This document shows, piece by piece, positions 50,283 through 57,483 of a DNA stretch of 64,000 bases (the first letter of the stretch is position 1; the number at the start of each line of letters is the position of its first letter). Where the stretch lies: IMG/VR virus record IMGVR_UViG_3300035659_000003, positions 45,911 through 109,910 of that record, one strand, 5' to 3'. A program made the position numbers and the translations under genes. The notes beneath the pieces are model-generated. The model was given only the letters and a program-made list of their open reading frames with translations. It made no database searches and was not told the DNA's origin. The stretch comes from a virus.

Positions 50283-50472
50283 CGTGCGCCTTGTTTCCGT
50301 CGTGTCCGCACCAGCAGCATATCCCGCTACTGACCGTGAACACGTAGTTCTCACGCCCACATTCAGGGCAGCGGACGAGGTAGAACCTGCCGTCCGTCCC
50401 CGTGAAGTTGGCGCGAGTGGCGTGCTCCCGCACCTCCAGTGCCCTAATCGCCTTCGCATCCAGCCTAGCCAT
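50269..50472 (-). CDS. Zinc-ribbon protein, 67 aa
   Basis: RFYLVRCPECGRENYVF and ICCWCGHDG define a zinc ribbon. The first 30 residues are helical and basic. Overlaps both neighbours. Confidence 0.6.
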   Translation of the reverse strand: MARLDAKAIRALEVREHATRANFTGTDGRFYLVRCPECGRENYVFTVSSGICCWCGHDGNKAHDGEA

Positions 50473-50704
50473 CGCGGGGCTCCTGCCTCACTGTGCCCCC
50501 CTGCCTGTCGTAAGGCCCCCAGAACTCAGGGTAGTCCCTGCAGAGGATGTCCAGGAGGGCCTCAATCGTGTCATTCAGAACGATCAGTTGATGCTGGTTA
50601 GCTTTGCCCGTATGCCGCGCCGCCTCCCGTGCTGAGCGCAGGTTACCCACCGCCAGGTTCAGATAGAAAGCGGGGTGTCCTGGCTTGCCGTTTAGAATGT
50701 CCAT
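50465..50704 (-). CDS. Hypothetical protein, 79 aa
   Basis: Helical: AFYLNLAVGNLRSAREAARH, QLIVLNDTIEALLDILCRD. Stop and start overlap neighbours. No family. Confidence 0.5.
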   Translation of the reverse strand: MDILNGKPGHPAFYLNLAVGNLRSAREAARHTGKANQHQLIVLNDTIEALLDILCRDYPEFWGPYDRQGGTVRQEPRDG

Positions 50705-50889
50705 TATACCGCTTCCTCCTTCTGCTCCTCTTTCGGGCGGGGCCGCCGGTAGCGCTTGTTGTCCGCCCAGGCGCGGGGCCGCCCACAGTTCAGGCAGTTC
50801 GCCGAGCGGGTGGTGATGTGGTGTCCACAGTTGCTGCAGACCCAGCTAATCCGGTTTGCTCCTGGGCGTCGTCCTCCTCGCTTACTCAT
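50704..50889 (-). CDS. RanBP2-like zinc-finger protein, 61 aa
   Basis: The start MSKRGGRRPGANRIS at 50889. WVCSNCGHHITTRSANCLNC with GRPRAW has W-x-CxxC...N-CxxC spacing like RanBP2 zinc fingers, which bind RNA or ubiquitin. Flanks are strongly basic. Confidence 0.6.
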   Translation of the reverse strand: MSKRGGRRPGANRISWVCSNCGHHITTRSANCLNCGRPRAWADNKRYRRPRPKEEQKEEAV

Positions 50890-51053
50890 GATTCCGGCCT
50901 CACGCAAATGACCAGGATGCTGATCAGGACAATGAATATCCCGACCAGGATGAGGCCTGCCGGAAAGTTGAGCAATGCCACGCCGCCGACGATGCAGGCC
51001 AGCCCCGCCAGTAGCCCGAGGCTGCCTATCACCTCGTCCTCTCTCTTGCTCAT
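50886..51053 (-). CDS. Two-segment membrane peptide, 55 aa
   Basis: MSKREDEVIGSLGLLAGLAC, then a long hydrophobic hairpin (ALLNFPAGLILVGIFIVLIS). Start overlaps the upstream stop. Unknown role. Confidence 0.5.
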   Translation of the reverse strand: MSKREDEVIGSLGLLAGLACIVGGVALLNFPAGLILVGIFIVLISILVICVRPES

Positions 51054-51463
51054 CGATAGGTGCCCCCGTGCTCCTCGGCCAGGATCGGCCAGAGTTCTTC
51101 CAGGGCCTTCAGGTAGTAGGCCACCCTGTAGTCGTTCGATACGTGTGGCCCGATGGCCCGCAACAGCGCGTAGACATTCCGGACGCGGGTTGTCTCCCAG
51201 GCGATCTTGCTCAGGTAGTCCTTGCTTCTGCTGCCTGGCGCGCGGCCTCGGCGGGCGGCGCTGAGCGCGTATCTCAAAACCAGCCCGACAGTATCCCACG
51301 CGTCGGGCCTGCATTGCAGGTGGGGCTCCCGTGCGCCGTTCCGGTGCTCCTCCAGGTAGTAGGTCAGCCCGTCCGTATCGAACGCCCGCGCCAGCAAGCG
51401 CAAGCCGTCCTCGTCGGGCACCTGGAGGTTCAGCGGCGCGAGTCTCGTGGCTTCGGTGGTCAT
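51050..51463 (-). CDS. Hypothetical protein, 137 aa
   Basis: The start MTTEATRLAPLNLQVPDED at 51463 sits just behind ECF-like promoter A4. Helical with basic patches (LRYALSAARRGRAPG; DYLSKIAWETTRVRNVYALL). Might be a small DNA- or RNA-binding protein; no family recognised. Confidence 0.55.
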   Translation of the reverse strand: MTTEATRLAPLNLQVPDEDGLRLLARAFDTDGLTYYLEEHRNGAREPHLQCRPDAWDTVGLVLRYALSAARRGRAPGSRSKDYLSKIAWETTRVRNVYALLRAIGPHVSNDYRVAYYLKALEELWPILAEEHGGTYR

Positions 51464-51472
51464 ATTACATTT

Positions 51473-51517
51473 CCCCCTTTCAGTGATATAGACGCCGGAG
51501 GGGGGCCTTCTGTTACA
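51473..51517 (-). promoter_or_regulatory. ECF-type promoter-like element, copy A4
   Basis: Minus strand: TGTAAC, 17 bases with a C6 tract, CGTC, TATATCACTGAAAGGGGG, then ATG at 51463. The stop of the upstream gene directly precedes TGTAAC. Confidence 0.6.
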
Positions 51518-51518
51518 C

Positions 51519-51824
51519 CTAGTCGGCGTCTTCTTCGTACCAAGCAGGCGTCCCCGTCTGGATGCGCGCCCAGTCATGCATCGCCTTCTCCTCGGTGTCG
51601 TAGGCTCCGTATTCTACGAAGCCCTGGCTGTCCTCGGAGAGGATCGCGTAGGACGCGCAAGCCAGGCCAGTATCAAGTATCAAGCCGTACCAGCCGCCCT
51701 CGTCCACGCTGCCGAACTCGTCGTCGCAGCCGTCCAGGGACAGCTCGTAGAGCGCCTCCCCGACAGGGCCGCAAGCCTCGAACTTGCCAGGGTGCCGTGT
51801 GTCGTCGTCGATTACGCAGGTCAT
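51519..51824 (-). CDS. Hypothetical acidic protein, 101 aa
   Basis: EALYELSLDGCDDEFG, GGWYGLILDTGLACASYAIL and an acidic end (PAWYEEDAD). Compact alpha/beta protein, no motif. Confidence 0.55.
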   Translation of the reverse strand: MTCVIDDDTRHPGKFEACGPVGEALYELSLDGCDDEFGSVDEGGWYGLILDTGLACASYAILSEDSQGFVEYGAYDTEEKAMHDWARIQTGTPAWYEEDAD

Positions 51825-51991
51825 GCGGGTTGCCTCATCTCCCGAACGTCCTGCCGGACAAGCGGGGCCGCCTCACGGTGCACGAAGCTCGGGCAGTTGC
51901 AGAGGTGCCCTGCCTTCTTGCACGGCGCGCCGCAGTAGCCAGTAGGCTTCTCGTGCTCGTGGTTGCAGCGCTTACAGATGGTGTCGTTCAT
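51821..51991 (-). CDS. Cys-rich protein, 56 aa
   Basis: MNDTICKRCNHEHEKP, CGAPCKKAGHLCNCPSF: five to six Cys plus His for a zinc knuckle. Its TGA overlaps the next ATG. Too short for a family call. Confidence 0.55.
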   Translation of the reverse strand: MNDTICKRCNHEHEKPTGYCGAPCKKAGHLCNCPSFVHREAAPLVRQDVREMRQPA

Positions 51992-52002
51992 GACTTCTCC
52001 TT

Positions 52003-52173
52003 CTACAGGCTTACGCCTGGGATGAATAAGCGCAGGTTATCGGTAGGGATTACGGGTATCGCCGTAATTACCCTGATGCGCGCGCCACAGAGAGGTGCGT
52101 TAGGCCAACGCCCTAGCTGCCTCACAAGGTTGCGTGCCTCAGCAACGGTCAAGACGACTACGGGCGCGGTCAT
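52003..52173 (-). CDS. Small protein, 56 aa
   Basis: The start MTAPVVVLTVAEARNLV at 52173 overlaps the lipoprotein stop. Beta-alpha-beta text (RIRVITAIPVIPTDNLRLF). Unknown. Confidence 0.45.
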   Translation of the reverse strand: MTAPVVVLTVAEARNLVRQLGRWPNAPLCGARIRVITAIPVIPTDNLRLFIPGVSL

Positions 52174-52421
52174 GGCTGCAGGTTCTCCTCTCCCGCCGAT
52201 AGCGGCTGGCCACATGCGGCAATGAGTGCCGCCCCTGCTGACTCCGTGCTCGACCACTCGGGAACGGGGGCCATGGTGTAGTTGCTCTCCACGTAGGCGT
52301 TCACGCAAGTCAGCCAATCGAGGCTAGCGTATGGGTTGATCTGCGTCTCGCCGTACCCGCTGCAGGCGGTCAGCAGCCCCGTGACTGCCAGGGCCGATAT
52401 TATCACCAGGCGCTTCATCAA
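52170..52421 (-). CDS. Exported lipoprotein, 83 aa
   Basis: Signal MMKRLVIISALAVTGLLTAC with LLTAC lipobox; mature part has a Cys pair (DWLTCVNAYVE...AACGQPL) likely disulphide-linked. Second lipoprotein of the window; surface exclusion is a possible role. Confidence 0.65.
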   Translation of the reverse strand: MMKRLVIISALAVTGLLTACSGYGETQINPYASLDWLTCVNAYVESNYTMAPVPEWSSTESAGAALIAACGQPLSAGEENLQP

Positions 52422-52723
52422 TACCGCCCCGCCAGATTCTCGCGGCAGATGTCGGGGTCTTTGTGCCAGTCCCCGTCACCCAGGGCCGCCTCGTTGACCG
52501 CCTCCATAATGCCCTCCGCCGCCGCGTAAACCAGGCTCAAGGCGTTCAGCCGCGTGGCCAGCCCCGAGATGAGCCGCAGCAGGGACGTGACTGGGTTCGC
52601 CTTGCGTGACCAGGCTCGGCACACCGCGTATCCGGTCGTTGCCCAGGTGTCGCCCTTGAACGCAGCCCAGACTATGCCGTTCGGCTGGGCCTGAATGATC
52701 TCGATGCATGCTGTTCGCGTCAT
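52418..52723 (-). CDS. Hypothetical protein, 101 aa
   Basis: The start MTRTACIEIIQAQPNG at 52723. Two helices (VTSLLRLISGLATRLNAL; AAAEGIMEAVNEAALG) and an HKD turn. No family. Confidence 0.5.
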   Translation of the reverse strand: MTRTACIEIIQAQPNGIVWAAFKGDTWATTGYAVCRAWSRKANPVTSLLRLISGLATRLNALSLVYAAAEGIMEAVNEAALGDGDWHKDPDICRENLAGRY

Positions 52724-52992
52724 GCCAGCACCTCCGCGTTGTAGACGAACCTCGCGCCGCCGTCGTAGGAGCGCGCCACTATGTGAACCTCGCTCCAGGC
52801 GTCCACGAACATGCGGAACGCTCCGGCGCTTGAGCCCAGGAACAGGGTGCGAGCCCGCTCGGTGGGGGCGAAGGAGATGTCCCCGACGGACGGGATGGTG
52901 ATCTCCGTCAGCGTCCCGCGCTGGCAAATCGTGACCCCAGGGTAGGCGTCCGCTACGATCGAGGTCTCGGCTAGGTATCGGTTGGTCTTCAT
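52720..52992 (-). CDS. Hypothetical protein, 90 aa
   Basis: Beta-rich: IVADAYPGVTICQRGTLTEI, ISFAPTERARTLFLG, EVHIVARSYDGGARFVYN. First gene after ECF-like promoter A5. Unknown. Confidence 0.5.
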   Translation of the reverse strand: MKTNRYLAETSIVADAYPGVTICQRGTLTEITIPSVGDISFAPTERARTLFLGSSAGAFRMFVDAWSEVHIVARSYDGGARFVYNAEVLA

Positions 52993-53567
52993 GTTGCATC
53001 ACCCCTTTCATTAGATATAGACGGCGGAGGGGGTGACTTCGTTACACTCTTTGCCAACATAATCGTCACATCTTTCGGTGCGACTTTGATCTTTGCGGCC
53101 CGCGCCGACTTGCACAGCGCGGTGCGATCAAGCTTCACATAGCGCGCCAGCAGCTCGATGTAGAGCCGAACGAACTCGGGGCCGTGTCCTGGGATGACAA
53201 TCTGCCGACCCTTTGCCAGTTGCCGCTTCCTCGCGACGCCGCGCGCCAGTAAGGAGTGGGCCGTCTCGTGGTAGACAACTACCGGATTCCGCGCCCACCT
53301 CGGCAGGCTGATGGTGTAGAGGCCGCCGCGTGCGATCCGTGACCCGCGCCCGTCCTTGATGTAGGGATAGGTGGCGTCATAACCAAATGCCTTGAACGCG
53401 CGGCGGATCAGCACCGTGCACTCAGAGAGAGGCATTGGGCGCTCCAGCGCAGAAGAGAGCCACCAAGGGGTCGCCTTCTCCCAGCGGTACACCTTCGCCC
53501 GCTGGGAATCGCGCCCGCTCCTGGTAGCTAGGGTATTGTCGACGTAGTCCTGTAGGTCGGTGCCCAT
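52989..53567 (-). CDS. HExxH zinc metallopeptidase-like protein, 192 aa
   Basis: VVVYHETAHSLLARG (His100, Glu101, His104), then GHGPEFVRLYIELLARY places a further His/Glu as in gluzincin-like phage peptidases. The N-terminus (YDATYPYIKDGRG) is mixed. The last ~20 residues (VTKSPPPPSISNERG) are dictated by an overlapping promoter element. Target unknown. Confidence 0.6.
   Translation of the reverse strand: MGTDLQDYVDNTLATRSGRDSQRAKVYRWEKATPWWLSSALERPMPLSECTVLIRRAFKAFGYDATYPYIKDGRGSRIARGGLYTISLPRWARNPVVVYHETAHSLLARGVARKRQLAKGRQIVIPGHGPEFVRLYIELLARYVKLDRTALCKSARAAKIKVAPKDVTIMLAKSVTKSPPPPSISNERGDAT
53001..53047 (-). promoter_or_regulatory. ECF-type promoter-like element, copy A5
   Basis: Minus strand: TGTAAC, 17 bases, CGTC, TATATCTAATGAAAGGGGTGATG, then ATG at 52992. 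TCACCCC in the spacer is a perfect complement to GGGGTGA. It lies wholly within the last codons of the upstream peptidase gene. Confidence 0.6.
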
Positions 53568-53568
53568 C

Positions 53569-53784
53569 CTAGTAGCTCTCCACCACGTTGCCGCATTTCG
53601 GGCATTCCCACTCCGTCAGCCGGACGCCCCTGCGCCCGTCCGCGTCGGCCCCGTAGTGGGGGTCGCAGCCGACGTAGCGCCAGTCGGAGCAGCCACAGTC
53701 GCAGGGGTCGGGGCGGTCGGCGAGGTATTCCTCGTAGGCCGCGTCCCGCTTGCCGTCCTCGTGCATCTCCTCGTAGGTCGACAT
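53569..53784 (-). CDS. Zinc-ribbon protein, 71 aa
   Basis: PCDCGCSDWRYVGCDPHYG and WECPKCGNVVESY form a zinc site; the N-terminus is acidic and helical (EEMHEDGKRDAAYEEYL). Unknown. Confidence 0.55.
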   Translation of the reverse strand: MSTYEEMHEDGKRDAAYEEYLADRPDPCDCGCSDWRYVGCDPHYGADADGRRGVRLTEWECPKCGNVVESY

Positions 53785-53785
53785 C

Positions 53786-53890
53786 CTAGATCACCCCCGC
53801 AATCGCCAAGGCCAAAAGCAGTAGATAGACCAGGGAGAAGGCCCCACCGATTGCCCACGGAATCCAACTCGTTCTGGAGTCGATGTCCAC
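53786..53890 (-). CDS. One-pass membrane peptide, 34 aa
   Basis: GTG start overlaps the upstream TAG (TAGTG). WIPWAIGGAFSLVYLLLLAL is one membrane helix. Tiny peptide of unknown role. Confidence 0.45.
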   Translation of the reverse strand: MDIDSRTSWIPWAIGGAFSLVYLLLLALAIAGVI

Positions 53891-54159
53891 TAGTAGCCTA
53901 CCTTCAGGATGGGCGGATCGTCGGCGCAGGCAGGATACTGGGCGGCTTCGAGCAGGGCCTCCAGGCCATCCCCGATGGTCTCAAGGAACTTCGTGCCTGG
54001 CCGCCCGCAGCGGTCTTCCGCCTCGTCGTGGGCGATCCTGGCCAGCACGATCAGTACGTCCTCCCAGCAGTTGGTATCGATCAGGTCGCCCAGTCGGGTG
54101 GCGAGGGTCTGGCCCATGTCGTCGGGGTCTGTAACGATGATCGGGTTGGTGTCGTTCAT
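53890..54159 (-). CDS. Hypothetical acidic protein, 89 aa
   Basis: The start MNDTNPIIVTDPDDMGQTL at 54159 has a good site; helical (VLIVLARIAHDEAEDRC; GDGLEALLEAAQ). Unknown. Confidence 0.5.
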   Translation of the reverse strand: MNDTNPIIVTDPDDMGQTLATRLGDLIDTNCWEDVLIVLARIAHDEAEDRCGRPGTKFLETIGDGLEALLEAAQYPACADDPPILKVGY

Positions 54160-54161
54160 CC

Positions 54162-54494
54162 TTAGTAGCCCCTCCGACATATCTTGTCAAACAGGGCGTC
54201 GGCCAGGTTCTCGCTGGTGCAGTTGATGATCTCCTGAACCAGCTCGGCCTTGCGCGTTGCCCGTTCCGCGTCTTTCCGATCCCAGCTCTCTTTCCATTGC
54301 CGATGCCGCTCCGCGATCTTTTCCGCCTTGCGCACGGGGTCGTGCATCAGGCAGTAGTAAGACCCGTCGCCAGAGGATGCGGGCCGGAACACCTTCGCGT
54401 TGTGTGAGCAGGCGTGATTGTAGTAAACGCCGTCGTAGATCTGCTCGGAGCACTTGATGGGCTTGCCGTTGGCGTCGAGTAGTGCCTTAGCCAT
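54162..54494 (-). CDS. Hypothetical protein, 110 aa
   Basis: A Cys/His-rich start (KCSEQIYDGVYYNHACSHNA; YYCLMHDP) suits one zinc site. A basic helix follows (KAEKIAERHRQWKESWDRKD). DNA- or RNA-binding is possible. Confidence 0.5.
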   Translation of the reverse strand: MAKALLDANGKPIKCSEQIYDGVYYNHACSHNAKVFRPASSGDGSYYCLMHDPVRKAEKIAERHRQWKESWDRKDAERATRKAELVQEIINCTSENLADALFDKICRRGY

Positions 54495-54495
54495 T

Positions 54496-55053
54496 CTAGT
54501 TGTCCTCGCCCTCGTCGTCCGCGTCCTCGTTGCCCCAGCCCTCGTCCTCGTCCTCCTGGAACCGGACTTCGATGGCTATGGGGTAGCCCATGACGTCGCG
54601 CTGAACGTAGACGGGGTAGCTGCCGTCGCCGTAGCCGGTGCTGCTGACCGCGCCCTCGCCGTGCCCGAAGAAGTCCTTGTCTTCCCATTCCCCGTTGGGG
54701 CCGGTCTTGTAGTGGGCCAGAACCGCGTCGTAGTTGAGGGGGAAGCCGGACAAGCAGCCGATGAACATCTGGCCGCTGTCTACCCCGTTGCCCTCGTTGA
54801 CGCGCTCCCAGTCCGAGCCTGCCGCGCGAGCCGCGAAGGTGTTGTAGCCGTCCTTGGTCGCCCGCAGGATGCTGACGCGACCCTCGCCCATCTCGATCTC
54901 GGCCACCCAGGTGCCCCCGCAGCCGGTAAAGACCAGGCCCAGGTCGTGCTTGATCAGCTCATCAAGACTGTCGTTCTCGTCTATGTAGCAAGGGTCGGCA
55001 ACGACGATCCGATCCTTAACCTCGAACGCTACTTTGCCGGTGGTTTCCTTCAT
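54496..55053 (-). CDS. DUF4241-like protein, 185 aa
   Basis: The start MKETTGKVAFEVKDRIVVADP at 55053. VDSGQMFIGCLSGFPLNYD and STGYGDGSYPVYVQRD, then an acidic tail (EDEDEGWGNEDADDEG), match the VDSGQ and GDGSYPVY signature of DUF4241 proteins in phages and bacteria. Function of the family is unknown. Confidence 0.7.
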   Translation of the reverse strand: MKETTGKVAFEVKDRIVVADPCYIDENDSLDELIKHDLGLVFTGCGGTWVAEIEMGEGRVSILRATKDGYNTFAARAAGSDWERVNEGNGVDSGQMFIGCLSGFPLNYDAVLAHYKTGPNGEWEDKDFFGHGEGAVSSTGYGDGSYPVYVQRDVMGYPIAIEVRFQEDEDEGWGNEDADDEGEDN

Positions 55054-55301
55054 GCTGATGCCTCCTTTGCCGCCGTTCCAGCGGCCAGCTCCTTGCAGAT
55101 GGGGCAATTCTCGTCGGGGGTGCCATAACGTGGGTCTTCGTGACCTCGGTCGTTGTGCTCGTTCTCCCAGCCCGCGCGGTCGAAGCAGGTGGTGCAAAGG
55201 CCGCATTGATTATTCGCGTACTCGCGCCACGTCAGTTTGCCGCATTCTACGCAGGCTGCGGTGCCTCTGTTCTGACCCTTGTTGAAGCCCCTTCTTGTCA
55301 T
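55050..55301 (-). CDS. Zinc-ribbon protein, 83 aa
   Basis: AACVECGKLTWREYANNQCG, CTTCFDRAG and NCPICKEL: three Cys pairs. First gene after ECF-like promoter A6. Function unknown. Confidence 0.6.
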   Translation of the reverse strand: MTRRGFNKGQNRGTAACVECGKLTWREYANNQCGLCTTCFDRAGWENEHNDRGHEDPRYGTPDENCPICKELAAGTAAKEASA

Positions 55302-55332
55302 GTTCCCCGCCTCCCTTTCTGAATCCCTATCT

Positions 55333-55376
55333 CAACCTTCTACTGATAGAGACGGTCGGAAGGGGGGTGTGTTACA
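55333..55376 (-). promoter_or_regulatory. ECF-type promoter-like element, copy A6
   Basis: Minus strand: TGTAAC, 16 bases with a C6 tract, CGTC, TCTATCAGTAGAAGG. The start codon (55301) is about 40 bases downstream with its own AAAGGGAGG site. Confidence 0.55.
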
Positions 55377-55401
55377 ACTTGTGTGCGGCAAGTTGAAGTT
55401 T

Positions 55402-55626
55402 TTATCGGGCAACTGCCCCAATTTCGCCTCGCGCCCACTCGCCGTGCGTGCTCAGGAGCTTTAGCTTCCGTAGCGCGCGGCGGCAAGCCGAGCAGATAAG
55501 GAGATACTGGCGCGCGTCCAGCGGCCTCGGCGGGTGTAGGCACACGTCCTTCGTGGGAGTGGCGCAGAACCGACAGGGCTCCTTGTAGCCGTCGGTGAAG
55601 TGCCAGCCGTTCCAGACGGGGATCAT
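55402..55626 (-). CDS. Zinc-binding protein, 74 aa
   Basis: The start MIPVWNGWHFTDGY overlaps the upstream TGA. PCRFCATPTKDVCLHPP and LLICSACRRALRKL supply ligands. Unknown. Confidence 0.55.
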   Translation of the reverse strand: MIPVWNGWHFTDGYKEPCRFCATPTKDVCLHPPRPLDARQYLLICSACRRALRKLKLLSTHGEWARGEIGAVAR

Positions 55627-56069
55627 ACCTGCCCCCCTAGTTCTCCCCACATGGATTCCAGATCCACGCCCTGATACTCTGCCTCCACCCAGTCCTCCCG
55701 ATAGCCCCAATCGTCGAAGCTCACCCCGTACCGCAGGAACAAGGGCAGCGCCGTCCGATAGAACAGCGGGCCGTGCCCCTCGTCTATCGGGCATAGCCAG
55801 TGGGCCATCTCGTGGAGAATTGTGTGCAGAGTGAAGTCGTGCGAGTTCAGCCACACCATCCCGTTCGGGAACACGACGTCCTCCCCTGGCGATGCCGCCA
55901 TCCCGTTCAGCCCGTCCGTGTCCTCTGATTCGCCCGCCCACAAGACCAGTGGTCTGATGGAGTGGCCCGCATCCCGCGCGAGCCAGTCGATAGCCGACGT
56001 CACCCACGCGGGCGGGTCGGAGTAGGCGCAGTCTGGGCCGTTGGGCCACGTCGTGGGATCGAAACTCAT
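55623..56069 (-). CDS. HExxH metallopeptidase-like protein, 148 aa
   Basis: TLHTILHEMAHWLCP (His86, Glu87, His90), then EGHGPLFYRTALPLFLRYG, a third-ligand region like SprT or phage putative peptidases. Directly after ECF-like promoter A7. Roughly half the fold matches the 192-aa peptidase upstream in the map. Confidence 0.65.
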   Translation of the reverse strand: MSFDPTTWPNGPDCAYSDPPAWVTSAIDWLARDAGHSIRPLVLWAGESEDTDGLNGMAASPGEDVVFPNGMVWLNSHDFTLHTILHEMAHWLCPIDEGHGPLFYRTALPLFLRYGVSFDDWGYREDWVEAEYQGVDLESMWGELGGQV

Positions 56070-56074
56070 ATTTT

Positions 56075-56118
56075 CCACCTCCACTGATATAGACGGCGAA
56101 GGGGGGTGATCTGTTACA
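56075..56118 (-). promoter_or_regulatory. ECF-type promoter-like element, copy A7
   Basis: Minus strand: TGTAAC, 17 bases with a C6 tract, CGTC, TATATCAGTGGAGGTGG, then ATG at 56069. Confidence 0.6.
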
Positions 56119-56141
56119 AACCCCCCTCCGCCAGGGCCATC

Positions 56142-56243
56142 CTACCGCGAGGCCTCCAGCCCCATTTTGAGGAGTTCCCAGCGCAACGGGACTTCGTCTA
56201 GCCAACGCTCGAACTCCGCCCGCGTCATCGGCTTTTGTGCCAT
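56142..56243 (-). CDS. Small peptide, 33 aa
   Basis: MAQKPMTRAEFERWLDEVPL then RWELLKMGLEASR: one amphipathic helix, behind GAAAGGTGGTGAT. Lies downstream of a sigma70-like promoter. Unknown. Confidence 0.45.
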   Translation of the reverse strand: MAQKPMTRAEFERWLDEVPLRWELLKMGLEASR

Positions 56244-56468
56244 CCGATATCACCACCTTTCACTGAACCCACCATAAGCCTTGGTGGGGGGAAAGTCAAG
56301 TGATTTTCGGGGGAGTTTACGGCCCAACGAGCCCCTATATAGACCGAACGTGTGGCCACACGAGGGCTCACACGGGGGGTGTATCCGCGAAGTGGCAGTA
56401 CCATACCAGGGGCATATTCAGCGCACATTAGAATCCTAAAAGCTGCTTTGCTCGTATACAAACGGGGA
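56244..56468 (-). other. Intergenic region with promoter and hairpin
   Basis: No gene seen. It contains the sigma70-like promoter below, a 6-bp hairpin CCCACC...GGTGGG, an inverted GTGTGGCCACAC palindrome near 56350-56361 and a GTCTATATAGG similar to the core of the ECF-like elements but without GTAAC at the right spacing. Confidence 0.4.
56271..56299 (-). promoter_or_regulatory. Sigma70-like promoter
   Basis: Minus strand TTGACT, 17 bases, TATGGT, 28 bases ahead of ATG 56243. -35 matches 5 of 6 and -10 matches 4 of 6. The spacer carries the C6ACC tract. Confidence 0.5.
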
Positions 56469-56609
56469 TCATAGCAACCAGGTGGCCAGCCGGTAAAGCC
56501 CCACCGCGCCCGCGAATACAGGGATACCGATGACCGCCGCCGCGAATAGCATGAAGACCGTGAACTCCAGCCAGTCCTCGTTGACCCCGAATGGCCGGTC
56601 AGTCTTCAC
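56469..56609 (-). CDS. One-pass membrane peptide, 46 aa
   Basis: GTG start at 56609 behind GGGGAGGTG. VKTDRPFGVNEDWLEF then a membrane helix (MLFAAAVIGIPVFAGAVGLY). Unknown. Confidence 0.5.
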   Translation of the reverse strand: MKTDRPFGVNEDWLEFTVFMLFAAAVIGIPVFAGAVGLYRLATWLL

Positions 56610-56892
56610 CAGGCACCTCCCCCGCCAGATCATCCGCGAATGCGGCCAAAACGTCACCGTGACAAGGAAGGGGGGCGCACCAGCAACCGAGGCGCTTGCC
56701 CCGCATTGCCTTCAGCTCGGCGACCGCGCCAGGTTGCCAGAGCAGGGACGACCACAGCCAATCTTCGTATTTTGCTATGACCTCTTCACGTGTTCCGTCC
56801 TGCCCGATCTGGTAGGGGTTTCCCCACTTACTCGGGCGACCAATGTAGACGTCGTAAGGCTCGCGCTTGCAGTGGACGACGGTGGTTTTCAT
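56599..56892 (-). CDS. DUF4326-like protein, 97 aa
   Basis: VYIGRPSKWGNPYQIG, MRGKRLGCWCAPLPCHGDVL are the hallmark motifs of the DUF4326 family found in many phages and bacteria. The conserved Cys/His residues hint at an enzyme. Role unknown. Confidence 0.8.
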   Translation of the reverse strand: MKTTVVHCKREPYDVYIGRPSKWGNPYQIGQDGTREEVIAKYEDWLWSSLLWQPGAVAELKAMRGKRLGCWCAPLPCHGDVLAAFADDLAGEVPGED

Positions 56893-57155
56893 GCTGGCAC
56901 GTCCACGCTTGGGTATGCCTCGTGGCCCTCTATAGTGATCTGGTAGTAGGTACAGTGCCGCATGAAGTTGGCGCTGTGCTCGCCGCCCAGTTGGGGCTGA
57001 TAGGCAGCAAAGCCCATCCGAACCAGAGAATCCAGGGTGTTCCGGCTTTCCTTCAGGTCAGCAGGGGTTGCCGCCGTTTTGAGATGGTACAGCTTCCCCA
57101 GCGCCCGACCCTGGGCCTTAGAAAGGAGGATTATGAAGAGGTTAGCTAGTGTCAC
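56889..57155 (-). CDS. Hypothetical protein, 88 aa
   Basis: LANLFIILLSKAQGRALGKL, then DLKESRNTLDSLVRMGFAAY resembles a winged-helix-like arrangement (TLDSLVRMGFAAY turn and wing). Possible DNA binder; low certainty. Confidence 0.5.
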   Translation of the reverse strand: MTLANLFIILLSKAQGRALGKLYHLKTAATPADLKESRNTLDSLVRMGFAAYQPQLGGEHSANFMRHCTYYQITIEGHEAYPSVDVPA

Positions 57156-57469
57156 TACTTCCTCCCGCGACGGCCTGCGCGCACGATGCTGGCATACTCC
57201 TTTGCCAGCTCAACCGCGCCGTGCTTCTGCCCCCAGCCGCCCCCATCAGGCCAGGATACCCAGAATATGTGGCCGATCAGCTCTTCGGGGCTGATTGCTC
57301 CGGCCTCCTTCAACAGGGTTATGGTCTCCCTGGCGTCGTCGAGCGTTGCCCCCGTCCCCGTAGCCTGGGTGCCCAGTTGCAACAGGTCAAGGTGCAGCCC
57401 GAAAGCAGGCTCGTCCGTAGAGTAGAGCCCTATGCGCGCCGCGCGGCAAATCCACAAGTCCTTAACCAT
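57155..57469 (-). CDS. Hypothetical protein, 104 aa
   Basis: LHLDLLQLGTQATGTGATLD, DARETITLLKEAGAISPEEL and a basic end (RAGRRGRK). Soluble alpha/beta. Unknown. Confidence 0.5.
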   Translation of the reverse strand: MVKDLWICRAARIGLYSTDEPAFGLHLDLLQLGTQATGTGATLDDARETITLLKEAGAISPEELIGHIFWVSWPDGGGWGQKHGAVELAKEYASIVRAGRRGRK

Positions 57470-57483
57470 GCGGGCGCTCCTCT